This document shows, in pieces, positions 6,969 through 14,200 of a stretch of DNA of 22,108 nucleotides (position 1 is the stretch's first letter; each line of letters begins with the position of its first letter). Under the pieces are notes generated by a model. The model searched no databases, was not told the DNA's origin, and saw nothing but the letters and a program-made list of their open reading frames with translations. The stretch is from UBA3206 sp963623875. Its GTDB lineage: Bacteria; Bacillota_I; Bacilli_A; Acholeplasmatales; Anaeroplasmataceae. The stretch lies in assembly GCA_963623875.1 (NCBI GenBank), contig CAVFNL010000026.1, positions 1-22,108 on the forward strand. The letters run 5' to 3'. The position numbers and the translations under genes are program-made.

Positions 6969-6995
6969 AAAGCACTCGTTTAAGAGTGCTTTTAT
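6969..6995 (+). terminator. Terminator after rpmE
   Basis: AAAGCACTC (6969-6977) pairs perfectly with GAGTGCTTT (6984-6992) around GTTTAA, followed by a short T-rich tail. It starts four bases after the rpmE stop. tadA begins 17 bases after it with no clear promoter of its own. Confidence 0.88.
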
Positions 6996-7011
6996 TATTT
7001 AAAGGATATAT

Positions 7012-7455
7012 ATGAAAGAAGAATTTATGAAAGAAGCCTTAATAGAGGCTATGAAAGCATATAAGAAAAAAGAAGTTCCTGTAGGATGTGTTATAGTTTT
7101 AAATGACAAAATCATATCAAGAGCACATAATCTTAGGGAAAGAAAACAAAATGCTATATATCATGCGGAAGTTTTAGCAATAAATAAAGCTTGTAAGAAA
7201 TTAAAGTCATGGCGTCTTGATGAATGTGATATGTATGTAACGCTTGAGCCATGCGCAATGTGTAGTGGAGCAATTTTGCAGTCTAAAATAAAAAAAATAT
7301 ATTTTGGAGCGTATGATTTTAAAACGGGAATGTGTGGATCTAAATTTAATTTGTTTTCACTTAGGTATAATTATGATCCTTTTGTTGAAGGTGGCATATT
7401 AGAAAACGAATGTAGCATTTTAATAAAAAACTTTTTTAAAGAACTTAGAAAATAA
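7012..7455 (+). CDS. tadA: tRNA-specific adenosine deaminase
   Basis: 147 aa. It deaminates A34 of tRNA-Arg(ACG) to inosine so that one tRNA reads CGU, CGC and CGA. The cytidine-deaminase fold zinc site is intact: H51-A-E53 in YHAEVLAI (E53 is the proton shuttle) and C81/C84 in EPCAMCSG. VPVGCVIV near residue 25 is the family's typical first strand. AAAGGA at 7001-7006 gives a spacing of five bases to the ATG. It is followed directly by the SRP RNA gene, the order common in Bacillota; the usual next gene dnaX is missing. Confidence 0.95.
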   Translation: MKEEFMKEALIEAMKAYKKKEVPVGCVIVLNDKIISRAHNLRERKQNAIYHAEVLAINKACKKLKSWRLDECDMYVTLEPCAMCSGAILQSKIKKIYFGAYDFKTGMCGSKFNLFSLRYNYDPFVEGGILENECSILIKNFFKELRK

Positions 7456-7489
7456 TTGAATTGTTTCATATTATATGATAATATACTAT

Positions 7490-7570
7490 TAGTCTGTCCA
7501 ATCAGTTGCGGTGAACCTGGTCAGGATCGGAAGGTAGCAGCCATAAGCTTGCGCTGGTGTGGATGGGCGC
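7490..7570 (+). ncRNA. ffs: Small signal recognition particle RNA (4.5S type)
   Basis: The core ACCTGGTCAGG, GGAA tetraloop (7529-7532) and AGCAGCC match the universally conserved SRP domain that binds Ffh. The loop-closing stem reads ATC/GGT where E. coli has TCC/GGA, a compensatory change that keeps pairing. The ends pair over nine positions, GTCTGTCCA (7492-7500) with TGGATGGGC (7560-7568), using several G-T wobbles; ATCAG (7501-7505) continues with CTGGT (7554-7558). At about 80 bases it lacks the Alu domain of the long Bacillus form. The RNA targets membrane and secreted proteins to the translocon. An AT-rich promoter with GATAAT at 7477-7482 probably drives it. Ends are estimated from pairing. 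Confidence 0.93.
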
Positions 7571-7584
7571 TTATATGTTTATAT

Positions 7585-7607
7585 ACTCTCGCTTTGGGAG
7601 TTTTTTT
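7585..7607 (+). terminator. Terminator of the SRP RNA gene
   Basis: ACTCTC (7585-7590) pairs with GGGAGT (7596-7601, one wobble) around GCTTT and runs into seven T residues (7601-7607). Confidence 0.8.
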
Positions 7608-7645
7608 AATTTTTAAGATATTTATATTTTATTTAAAAAAATATA

Positions 7646-7654
7646 TGGTATAAT
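7646..7654 (+). promoter_or_regulatory. Extended -10 promoter of the 645-aa/LemA operon
   Basis: TGG followed by TATAAT (7649-7654) forms an extended -10. The -35 region (ATTTTA at 7626-7631) is weak. It lies 25 bases before the ATG. Confidence 0.55.
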
Positions 7655-7678
7655 TTTGTTGAATAGGGGTGCATAATA

Positions 7679-9616
7679 ATGATTGATATATCTGAACCAT
7701 TAGACGCATATCAAAAACAGTTAAGACAATTGTATAATGATGAATGTGAAAAGTATTTTGAAGAACTTGCAAAAACATCAAATATAAACGTTGAAGAGAA
7801 TAAGATTACTTGTACAAAATACAGTAAAAAAGTAAATGATGTTGAAAAACTAAAAAAAGATTTAGCTGGTGTTAAAGCTTTAAAAACAACATTTATGGTG
7901 TTAGGGATTATAGGATTAATAGTAGGTATTGTGCTTGCGGTATTAGGGTTTGGTAAAGTGCCTAAAAACATTATACTTATTGTTTTTGGAATTCTTCTGG
8001 TTGTGTTAGGGATTTTATCTTTTGTTTTATCTATTGTTTTAACAAAAAATAAAATCAAAAATTTAAAATCAAAGATTACAGAAGGACAACAAGAATCAGA
8101 TAAGTTATTAAAAGAAGCTTATGCTCAAATGTCTGCACTTAATAATCTATTTGATTGGAATATACCAGCAAAGATTGTTAATAGATTAAAGACAGACATT
8201 GTTTTAGATAATAATTTTGATGTTAAAAAGTATCAATATTTATATGATAAATATGGATTTGCGGAAGCAAATGCTAAAGATACATCCGCATTATCTATTC
8301 AATCAGGAAGTATTCTTGGAAATCCATTCTTATTATTAAAAAATTTAAAACAAGATTGGTATACGCATAGATATCAAAATTCTATTACAATTCATTGGAC
8401 AACTACACAACATACTAAAAATGGAACTCGTACACAGCATCATTCTCAAGTTTTAACAGCATATGTTGATAAACCAGCTGTATCATATGGTACTGCAACT
8501 TATATGATTTATGCTAATGATGCGGCTCCTGATTTAAAGTTTTCAAGAGAACCATCAAATGCTAATAAGATGAATGAGAAAGAATTAGCTAAAAAGATTA
8601 GTCAAGATAGTAAGGAAAATGAAAAACGTGCAAGAAAAGCATTAACTGATAATGATCCAAATACAAATTATACTAAATTTGGAAATGATGAATTTGAATC
8701 ATTATTTGGTGGAGTAGATAGAAATAATGAGATTCAATTCCGTATGCTATTTACACCACTTGCTCAAAGAAATTTGATAAAACTTATCAAATCTAATGAA
8801 GGATATGGCGATGATTGGTATTTTGAAAAAGTAAAGAAAATTAACTATATTCAAAGTAATCATTCTCAAAATTTTGATTATAGAGCAGATCCAAGTAAAT
8901 ATCTTTCATACGATTTTACAATAGTTAAATCTAATTTTATGAAATATAATAATGAATTCTTCAAATCACTTTATTTTGATTTGGCACCTTTAATGTCTAT
9001 ACCATTATATCAACAAACTAAGTCTGTTGATTATATATACAATAAGAAATTCGAAGGAAATGTTACATGTTATGAAGATGAAGTAATGGCAAACTCATTT
9101 GATGCTAAACTACTAGCTCATAATGAATCTAATACATTAAATATCTTAAAAACAAGTTATGAAAAATCAGTTAGCGGTGTAGATCAAATTAAAGTTACTG
9201 CATATGGATTCAAAAAAATTTCTCATGTTGAACATTGTACAAAGTTTGGTGGGGACGGAAGAGTTCATGATATTCCAGTAACATGGTACGAATATCAACC
9301 AGTTTCAAAAGATAGTTATATGGCTATTTCTAATAAAGATTCTTCAAGAAATGAATTCATTAATATGAACCAAAATGGTTTATTAAACGGAATTGGTAGA
9401 TGCTTATATCAAAGAGGAATATTTGCGATGTTAATTAATCAACAACTTGATGATAAAATTGCAAATACAATGAATAGTTGTCTAAATTCAAATAAGAATT
9501 CAAATTCTAATATTTCTAATAATATAAATGATACTATAAAAGAAGTAAAAGAAGGTATTGATGAAGCGACTTCTAAGGCGCAAATGAATGTGTCAGATGG
9601 AAATCAAAAAAAGTAG
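7679..9616 (+). CDS. Unrecognised 645-aa membrane protein encoded with LemA
   Basis: The function is not recognised. The order of parts is: a charged helical N-terminus (1-65), two TM segments (about 68-90 and 97-121) that form a hairpin, a helical linker (122-160), and a large soluble domain (about 160-595). The last has repeated beta-rich stretches, a His/Thr-rich patch (HWTTTQHTKNGTRTQHH, 239-255), and the strikingly compact block FESLFGGVDRNNEIQFRML (339-357). The tail (600-645) is Asn/Ser-rich and then charged. There is no signal peptide; both ends should face the cytosol. The start follows AGGGGTG at 7665-7671. lemA begins 53 bases after the stop without a terminator, so the two proteins probably act together. 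A distant relation to the DUF3137 proteins often found beside LemA is possible but unproven. Confidence 0.8.
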   Translation: MIDISEPLDAYQKQLRQLYNDECEKYFEELAKTSNINVEENKITCTKYSKKVNDVEKLKKDLAGVKALKTTFMVLGIIGLIVGIVLAVLGFGKVPKNIILIVFGILLVVLGILSFVLSIVLTKNKIKNLKSKITEGQQESDKLLKEAYAQMSALNNLFDWNIPAKIVNRLKTDIVLDNNFDVKKYQYLYDKYGFAEANAKDTSALSIQSGSILGNPFLLLKNLKQDWYTHRYQNSITIHWTTTQHTKNGTRTQHHSQVLTAYVDKPAVSYGTATYMIYANDAAPDLKFSREPSNANKMNEKELAKKISQDSKENEKRARKALTDNDPNTNYTKFGNDEFESLFGGVDRNNEIQFRMLFTPLAQRNLIKLIKSNEGYGDDWYFEKVKKINYIQSNHSQNFDYRADPSKYLSYDFTIVKSNFMKYNNEFFKSLYFDLAPLMSIPLYQQTKSVDYIYNKKFEGNVTCYEDEVMANSFDAKLLAHNESNTLNILKTSYEKSVSGVDQIKVTAYGFKKISHVEHCTKFGGDGRVHDIPVTWYEYQPVSKDSYMAISNKDSSRNEFINMNQNGLLNGIGRCLYQRGIFAMLINQQLDDKIANTMNSCLNSNKNSNSNISNNINDTIKEVKEGIDEATSKAQMNVSDGNQKK

Positions 9617-9622
9617 ATTCTA

Positions 9623-9637
9623 ATTAGCAAAGCTAAT
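9623..9637 (+). repeat. Small intercistronic hairpin before lemA
   Basis: ATTAGC (9623-9628) pairs with GCTAAT (9632-9637) around AAA. No T-run follows, so it is not a terminator; it may stabilise or process the operon mRNA ahead of lemA. Confidence 0.4.
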
Positions 9638-9669
9638 CTGAATAAAAAACATTAAAGGAGGAAAAAAAG

Positions 9670-10341
9670 ATGGCAAACGCACTAGATGAAGAAAACGGAC
9701 CTATCCGTGAGGAAGGTAAGGATGTAAATGTTATTGCAAAACAAATTCCTGTTAAAGTTGGAGTTGGATCAATAATATTTCAAGTAATTTTATGGGTATT
9801 AGGAATTATTCCAGGTGTTGTATTCTTAATTATGAAGATTAAAGCAGGTTCTTATTTACGTGCTTTAGAACAAAAAATTCAACATGATGCGTCTACAATT
9901 GATAATTATCTAGAACAAAGAGTTGTTATTCTACAAAATTTAGCTAAATTAGTAGATAAAGCTGTTACTCTTGATAAAGAAACATTTGTAGCAATTGCTG
10001 AAGCTCGTTCTGGAAAAGTTCGTGCAACAGGTGATGATGCTCGTAATGAAAAAGCAAGTGAAATTGAAACTATCAATAATAGACTTAATATTGCGATTGA
10101 AAATTATCCTAACCTACAATCTCATCAAGAGATTCAAGATGCAATACAACAAAATTCTTATCTTCAAAAAGAAATTACTGCAGCTCGTGAAAATTATAAT
10201 GATACAGTTGCTCAATGGAACAGAGATATTCAAATGTGGCCTACAAAGATGATTGTAGCTGCAAAAGCTGGATATACTACACGTATTCCATTCATCGCTT
10301 CAAAAGAAGTTAAGGATAAAGCAAGAGACGTATTCTTCTAA
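9670..10341 (+). CDS. lemA: LemA family protein
   Basis: 223 aa. LemA proteins are membrane-anchored helical bundles with the N-terminus outside; their role is unknown, though they often accompany envelope or proteolysis genes. One TM segment spans about 31-56. The family signature follows in order: EQRVVILQNLAKLV (82-95), the heptad-like ETFVAIAEARSGKV, NYPNLQSHQEIQDAI (145-159) and the highly conserved EITAARENYNDTVAQWN (168-184), then the P...A..AGY end. The N-terminal leader of 30 residues is longer than usual and lacks the lipobox-like start some members have. The start follows AAAGGAGG (9654-9661) by eight bases. It is the last gene of the operon begun by the 645-aa protein. Confidence 0.93.
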   Translation: MANALDEENGPIREEGKDVNVIAKQIPVKVGVGSIIFQVILWVLGIIPGVVFLIMKIKAGSYLRALEQKIQHDASTIDNYLEQRVVILQNLAKLVDKAVTLDKETFVAIAEARSGKVRATGDDARNEKASEIETINNRLNIAIENYPNLQSHQEIQDAIQQNSYLQKEITAARENYNDTVAQWNRDIQMWPTKMIVAAKAGYTTRIPFIASKEVKDKARDVFF

Positions 10342-10349
10342 AAAAAGAG

Positions 10350-10383
10350 ATCCTTACAAGGTAATGCTTGTAAGGATTTTTTT
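10350..10383 (+). terminator. Terminator after lemA
   Basis: A perfect 11-bp stem, ATCCTTACAAG (10350-10360) with CTTGTAAGGAT (10367-10377), loop GTAATG, followed by a seven-T run (10377-10383). Confidence 0.95.
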
Positions 10384-10386
10384 ATG

Positions 10387-10417
10387 AAAAAAGCTGATAA
10401 TCATAAGACTATCAGCT
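10387..10417 (-). terminator. Terminator of the aminopeptidase P gene
   Basis: AGCTGATA (10392-10399) and TATCAGCT (10410-10417) are perfect inverted copies; read on the minus strand the hairpin is followed by T residues (10392 down to 10387). It lies three bases from the lemA terminator, so converging transcripts stop back to back. Confidence 0.88.
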
Positions 10418-10423
10418 AATATT

Positions 10424-12184
10424 TTATAATTCTTTTGTTAATTCTTTTAAGAATTCTTTTTCTTCAGTATTTAAGAATGGAGATAATTTTTCATAACAAT
10501 TTGCGTGGTAGCAGTTTAACCATGCAAGTTCTTCTTTAGTAAGCATAGAAGTATCGATTGCTTTATTTTCATATGGACAAACAGTTAGTGTTTCGAATTT
10601 TAAGAATTTTCCATATTCTGTAGTTTTATCTTCTACAGTAAGCATTTCGTTTTCAATTCTAATTCCCCATTTACCATCTCTATAAAGACCAGGTTCATCA
10701 GTTGTTATCATTCCAAGCTTTAGTGGATATTTAGCATTTACATTTCTAAATGATTGTGGACCTTCATGTACTGAAAGAATATGTCCTACCCCATGTCCTG
10801 TTCCATGTCTATAATCTAGACCTTCCATCCATAATGGTCTACGGGCATACATATCTATTTGTTCCCCTGTTTGACCATCTTTGAATTTAGATAATGCTAA
10901 ATCTATATGGCACTTTAAAACAAGTGTATAATCTTTTTTCATATCTTCAGTAACATCACCAAGCGCATATGTACGTGTAATGTCTGTTGTACCTAGGCAG
11001 TAGTGTGCTCCAGAATCAACTAAGAAGAATGTAGGATGTATTGTATTAAGTTTTTCTTCACTACCTTTTTTTGCTTGGTAGTGGATGATTGCGCCATTTT
11101 TATCAAATCCGGCTATAGTTTCAAAACTTAATTCAATAAAGCCTTCTTGTTCTTTACGCTTTTCTTCAAGATAAGTTGCATAACTAATTTCATCTAGCTC
11201 ATCTGCATGACTATATAAATATTTCATGGCCTTTACCATTGCTACACCATCTTTTATATGAGCAACTTTTGTATTTTTAATTTCTGTTTGATTTTTGATT
11301 GCTTTAAGAACTGTAGTAGGATTCATTTTGTTTATTAATTCATTGTTTTTGTTAGCAAGTGAATTATAAATGCTATAATTACAAGAAGACTCATCATACA
11401 TTATTTTGTTGTCTTTTATACTTTCAAGGAATGAATATACTTCATTGTAATCTTTTACAGTGATATTTTTACTATCTAAGTAGTCTTTTATTTCTTTGTT
11501 TATTTTTTCTTTATCAATAAATAGATAAACCATTGAATTTAAGATAACACTAAATGATAAGAATACAGGCGTACATTCAATGTCGTTTGCACGAAGATTA
11601 TATAACCATGCTTGATCTTCAAGTTTTGCAAGAACAAGCACATCTGCATTAGATTCTTGCATCATTTGACGAACTTTTACTAATTTAGATTCATATTCTT
11701 CACCAGAAAAATCTTTTTCTAGTAAATATAAATATGAAAATGGCATTTTAGGTCTGTTTTCAAATATTTGTTCTGATAAATCAATATTTATAAATTCAGT
11801 ATTTGGTAAAACTTTCTTGATGTTTAATGCTGTTAGGGTATCAATTACTCTAAAATCAAATCCAAGTTTTCCACCATTAGATAAAGTTTCCTCTAAATAT
11901 TGAACTATTGTAGGAACTCCAGGCTCTCCCATTTTCATAAGAGTAATAGGAGTATCTTTAAGTTCTATGGATGCTTGAAGGAAGAAACGACCATCGGTCC
12001 ATAATTTAGCGTTATTCTTTGTAATAACAAGAGTACCTGCATCACCTGTAAAACCAGATACATACTCTCTTGTTTTAAAATAAGCAGGAGTGTATTCACT
12101 CATATGGAAATCTGACGTAGGTATAATATATGCGTCGATATCTAAATTTTTTAAAATTGTTTGAAATTCATTTATTTTATTCAT
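10424..12184 (-). CDS. pepP: Xaa-Pro aminopeptidase (aminopeptidase P), peptidase family M24
   Basis: 586 aa, the long three-domain form like eukaryotic XPNPEP1, with two creatinase-like N-terminal domains before the pita-bread catalytic domain. It removes the N-terminal residue before proline in the cytosol. The dinuclear metal site is complete: D390 and D401 (VDSGAHYCLGTTDITRT), H464 (HGTGHGVG), E497 (TTDEPGLY) and E511 (GIRIEN); H473 in SVHEGP matches the catalytic His. The N-terminal part reads DAYIIPTSDFHMSEY, typical of the long form. The start is supported by GGTGA upstream on the minus strand. It is the only minus-strand gene here, divergent from another peptidase. Confidence 0.95.
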   Translation of the reverse strand: MNKINEFQTILKNLDIDAYIIPTSDFHMSEYTPAYFKTREYVSGFTGDAGTLVITKNNAKLWTDGRFFLQASIELKDTPITLMKMGEPGVPTIVQYLEETLSNGGKLGFDFRVIDTLTALNIKKVLPNTEFINIDLSEQIFENRPKMPFSYLYLLEKDFSGEEYESKLVKVRQMMQESNADVLVLAKLEDQAWLYNLRANDIECTPVFLSFSVILNSMVYLFIDKEKINKEIKDYLDSKNITVKDYNEVYSFLESIKDNKIMYDESSCNYSIYNSLANKNNELINKMNPTTVLKAIKNQTEIKNTKVAHIKDGVAMVKAMKYLYSHADELDEISYATYLEEKRKEQEGFIELSFETIAGFDKNGAIIHYQAKKGSEEKLNTIHPTFFLVDSGAHYCLGTTDITRTYALGDVTEDMKKDYTLVLKCHIDLALSKFKDGQTGEQIDMYARRPLWMEGLDYRHGTGHGVGHILSVHEGPQSFRNVNAKYPLKLGMITTDEPGLYRDGKWGIRIENEMLTVEDKTTEYGKFLKFETLTVCPYENKAIDTSMLTKEELAWLNCYHANCYEKLSPFLNTEEKEFLKELTKEL

Positions 12185-12201
12185 ATTAAATCACCAAATG
12201 T

Positions 12202-12230
12202 ATTATAGTATAATTTATGTTTTGATTCAA
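12202..12230 (-). promoter_or_regulatory. pepP promoter
   Basis: On the minus strand TTGAAT (12230-12225) and TATAAT (12207-12202) are separated by 17 bases. The start of transcription would fall near 12195, giving a leader of only about 11 bases. Confidence 0.75.
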
Positions 12231-12262
12231 TTAATACGGTTGTTAAAAGTGTTGTTTAATGT

Positions 12263-12290
12263 TTGAATAATAAAATTCTAATGCTATAAT
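12263..12290 (+). promoter_or_regulatory. Promoter of the M42 peptidase gene
   Basis: TTGAAT (12263-12268), a 16-base spacer and TATAAT (12285-12290), with TG at 12282-12283 as an extended -10. It shares the divergent region with the pepP promoter, 32 bases away. Confidence 0.75.
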
Positions 12291-12314
12291 ATTTTTTGCG
12301 AAGGAGTATTTACT

Positions 12315-13340
12315 ATGAAAGAATTTATAAAAGAAATGGCTTTAAAAGTATTTAATATTGCATCTCCTACGGGATATTCAAACAATATAAATGCTTTTTT
12401 AAAAAATGAAATTGAAAAATTAGGATACGAAGCACGTATTACTAGTAAAGGAAATATTGAAATATTTATCAAAGGGAAAAGTGACAGTAAGGCTGTTGCG
12501 ACTTCAGCACATACTGATACTTTAGGTTTGATGGTAAGAAGTATTAATCAAAATGGTACACTTAAAGTAACTAATGTAGGAGGACCGCTTACTGCGACTT
12601 TAGATGGCGAATATTGTGAGGTTATCACAAGAGATGAAAAAAGATATAGTGGAACTATATTATGTGAAGAGAGAAGCGTTCATGTATATAAAGATGCGCA
12701 GACACATGATAGACTACTAGATTCACTTATCGTACGTCTTGATGAAAGAGTATTTTCTAAAGAAGATGTTTTAGCATTAGGTATTGAAAATGGATGTTAC
12801 GTGGCATATGATCCTAAAACTGTTATTACAGAAAGTGGATTCTTAAAGTCTAGGTTCATTGATGATAAAGCATCTGTATGCGCTATACTAGCATGTCTTA
12901 AAAGAATGAAAAATGAAGGAGTTATACCTTCATACGATACATATGTATATTTTGTAAATCAAGAAGAAGTAGGACATGGTGCCGCAAGCGTGGCTAGAAA
13001 TATTAAAGAATTTGTAACACTTGATATGGGATGCGTTGGAGAAGATCTAGCAGGGTCTGAATATAAAGTATCAATATGTACTAAAGATTCAGGTGGGCCA
13101 TATAGCTATAATCTTACAAATAAATTAATAGAACTTGCTAAAAGTAATAATATACCATATGTAACAGATATATTCCCATATTATGGGTCTGATATTGGTG
13201 CTGCATGGAGAAGTGGACTTGATGCAGAAGGAGCATTAATTGGACAAGGCGTTGATGCATCACATGGTATGGAAAGAACAACAATAGATGCTATTTTGGA
13301 GACTTCAAAACTTTTATATCTTTATTTATTAAGCAAATAA
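12315..13340 (+). CDS. M42 family metallo-aminopeptidase
   Basis: 341 aa, typical for M42 (PepA/TET aminopeptidases, also annotated as endoglucanase M). These cytosolic, often dodecameric enzymes trim N-terminal residues from peptides. The two-metal site is complete: H66 (SAHTDTLG; D68 follows), D183 (FIDDKAS), the catalytic pair E217/E218 (NQEEVGHGA), D237 (DMG) and H317 (SHGMERT). The start follows GAAGGAG, eight bases before ATG 12315. Which residue it prefers (Glu/Asp, Leu or others) cannot be decided from sequence. It is placed divergently from pepP, and the two may share a role in peptide recycling. Confidence 0.94.
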   Translation: MKEFIKEMALKVFNIASPTGYSNNINAFLKNEIEKLGYEARITSKGNIEIFIKGKSDSKAVATSAHTDTLGLMVRSINQNGTLKVTNVGGPLTATLDGEYCEVITRDEKRYSGTILCEERSVHVYKDAQTHDRLLDSLIVRLDERVFSKEDVLALGIENGCYVAYDPKTVITESGFLKSRFIDDKASVCAILACLKRMKNEGVIPSYDTYVYFVNQEEVGHGAASVARNIKEFVTLDMGCVGEDLAGSEYKVSICTKDSGGPYSYNLTNKLIELAKSNNIPYVTDIFPYYGSDIGAAWRSGLDAEGALIGQGVDASHGMERTTIDAILETSKLLYLYLLSK

Positions 13341-13346
13341 AAAATA

Positions 13347-13355
13347 TGGTATAAT
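13347..13355 (+). promoter_or_regulatory. Extended -10 promoter of the cvpA-like gene
   Basis: TGG plus TATAAT (13350-13355) lies just after the stop codon of the peptidase gene. The -35 region is poor. The motif ATATGGTATAAT is the same as at 7643-7654. Confidence 0.55.
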
Positions 13356-13376
13356 GTGCTTGAAAGGGTGATAGCT

Positions 13377-14123
13377 ATGGCAAATATTTTATTTTCAATC
13401 CAAAATTATATAGGTTATCTTGATATAGCTATTATTGCGCTTGCTATTGTTGGTGTTGCTTTAGGATTTATTGTAGGCTTTGGCCGTATTTTTATAAAAA
13501 TAGCTAGTTGGTTAGGTGGTTTAATATTTTCGCTTATTTTTTGTAGTGGATTTTCAAAACTTTTAAATAAACTATTTGGAACTGGTGTTTATAATCATTT
13601 TTATAATAAAATTGCAAAGTCAGATACAATAGCAAATCTAAGTAGTGAGGCTACCGCAAAAGAAGGTCTTGAACAGGCATTAAAAGAAATGGGTATACCT
13701 AAATTTCTAAGGGGTATGTTATCTAATAATTTATCAAGTGATTCGATAAAAGATGTTGCGGATAATATATGTAATGCGTTTGCTACAAGTATAACTAAAA
13801 TTATATTTATTGTTATATCGTTTTTTGTCTTGTGGTTTGGAATAGCTATTATATTATTCTTAGTGAAACTTCATGTTGAAGATTTACGTGAATACAAATG
13901 GTTTAGAATAATTGATGGTATATTTGGTATAGCGGTTGCCTGCACGTTTGTATTTGTATTTCTTGAAATTGCGGGGTTTATACTAACATTAGCTGATTCT
14001 TCAAATAGTATTATGAACTTTTTGACGAAAGACATGAGGCTTGAAAAAGAAAGCGGCGTACCTATCGCAAGATGGTTTTATAAGAATAATTGGATTAAAG
14101 CGTTTTTTAATTTGTTTTTCTAA
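13377..14123 (+). CDS. CvpA family membrane protein
   Basis: 248 aa, longer than the usual 160-200. Four TM segments are predicted: about 15-35, 38-58, 140-164 and 180-207. DIAIIALAIVGVALGFIVGFGRIF at the N-terminus (read in pieces: a Leu/Ile-rich helix with the glycine pattern G..xG) and the late FRIIDGIFGIAVA fit the CvpA pattern of paired hairpins around a soluble loop. The loop (59-139) is larger than in E. coli CvpA, and an extra tail (208-248) follows. CvpA is needed for colicin V export in E. coli and for envelope stress tolerance; the molecular role is unknown. ATG 13377 is chosen because AAAGGG lies eight bases upstream; the GTG at 13356 would overlap the promoter. Confidence 0.75.
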   Translation: MANILFSIQNYIGYLDIAIIALAIVGVALGFIVGFGRIFIKIASWLGGLIFSLIFCSGFSKLLNKLFGTGVYNHFYNKIAKSDTIANLSSEATAKEGLEQALKEMGIPKFLRGMLSNNLSSDSIKDVADNICNAFATSITKIIFIVISFFVLWFGIAIILFLVKLHVEDLREYKWFRIIDGIFGIAVACTFVFVFLEIAGFILTLADSSNSIMNFLTKDMRLEKESGVPIARWFYKNNWIKAFFNLFF

Positions 14124-14154
14124 TTATTATCTTTTAAAAAAAAGTAGAATAATA

Positions 14155-14160
14155 TATAAT
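14155..14160 (+). promoter_or_regulatory. Possible -10 element before the acidic-tail gene
   Basis: TATAAT at 14155-14160 with a weak TTTTAA 17 bases before it. It lies 40 bases before the GTG start. Confidence 0.4.
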
Positions 14161-14200
14161 AAAGTGTAGATATTTTAGTTGAAAGGAATGGACTTTTAGA

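Noticed and set aside
7456..7653. 65-codon reading frame after tadA
   Set aside because: It covers the SRP RNA and its terminator, has a non-ATG start without a ribosome-binding site, and its composition follows the RNA structure.
7711..8058. 115-codon minus-strand frame inside the 645-aa gene
   Set aside because: A shadow of the TM-hairpin coding sequence on the other strand, with low-complexity Thr/Ile/Pro content.
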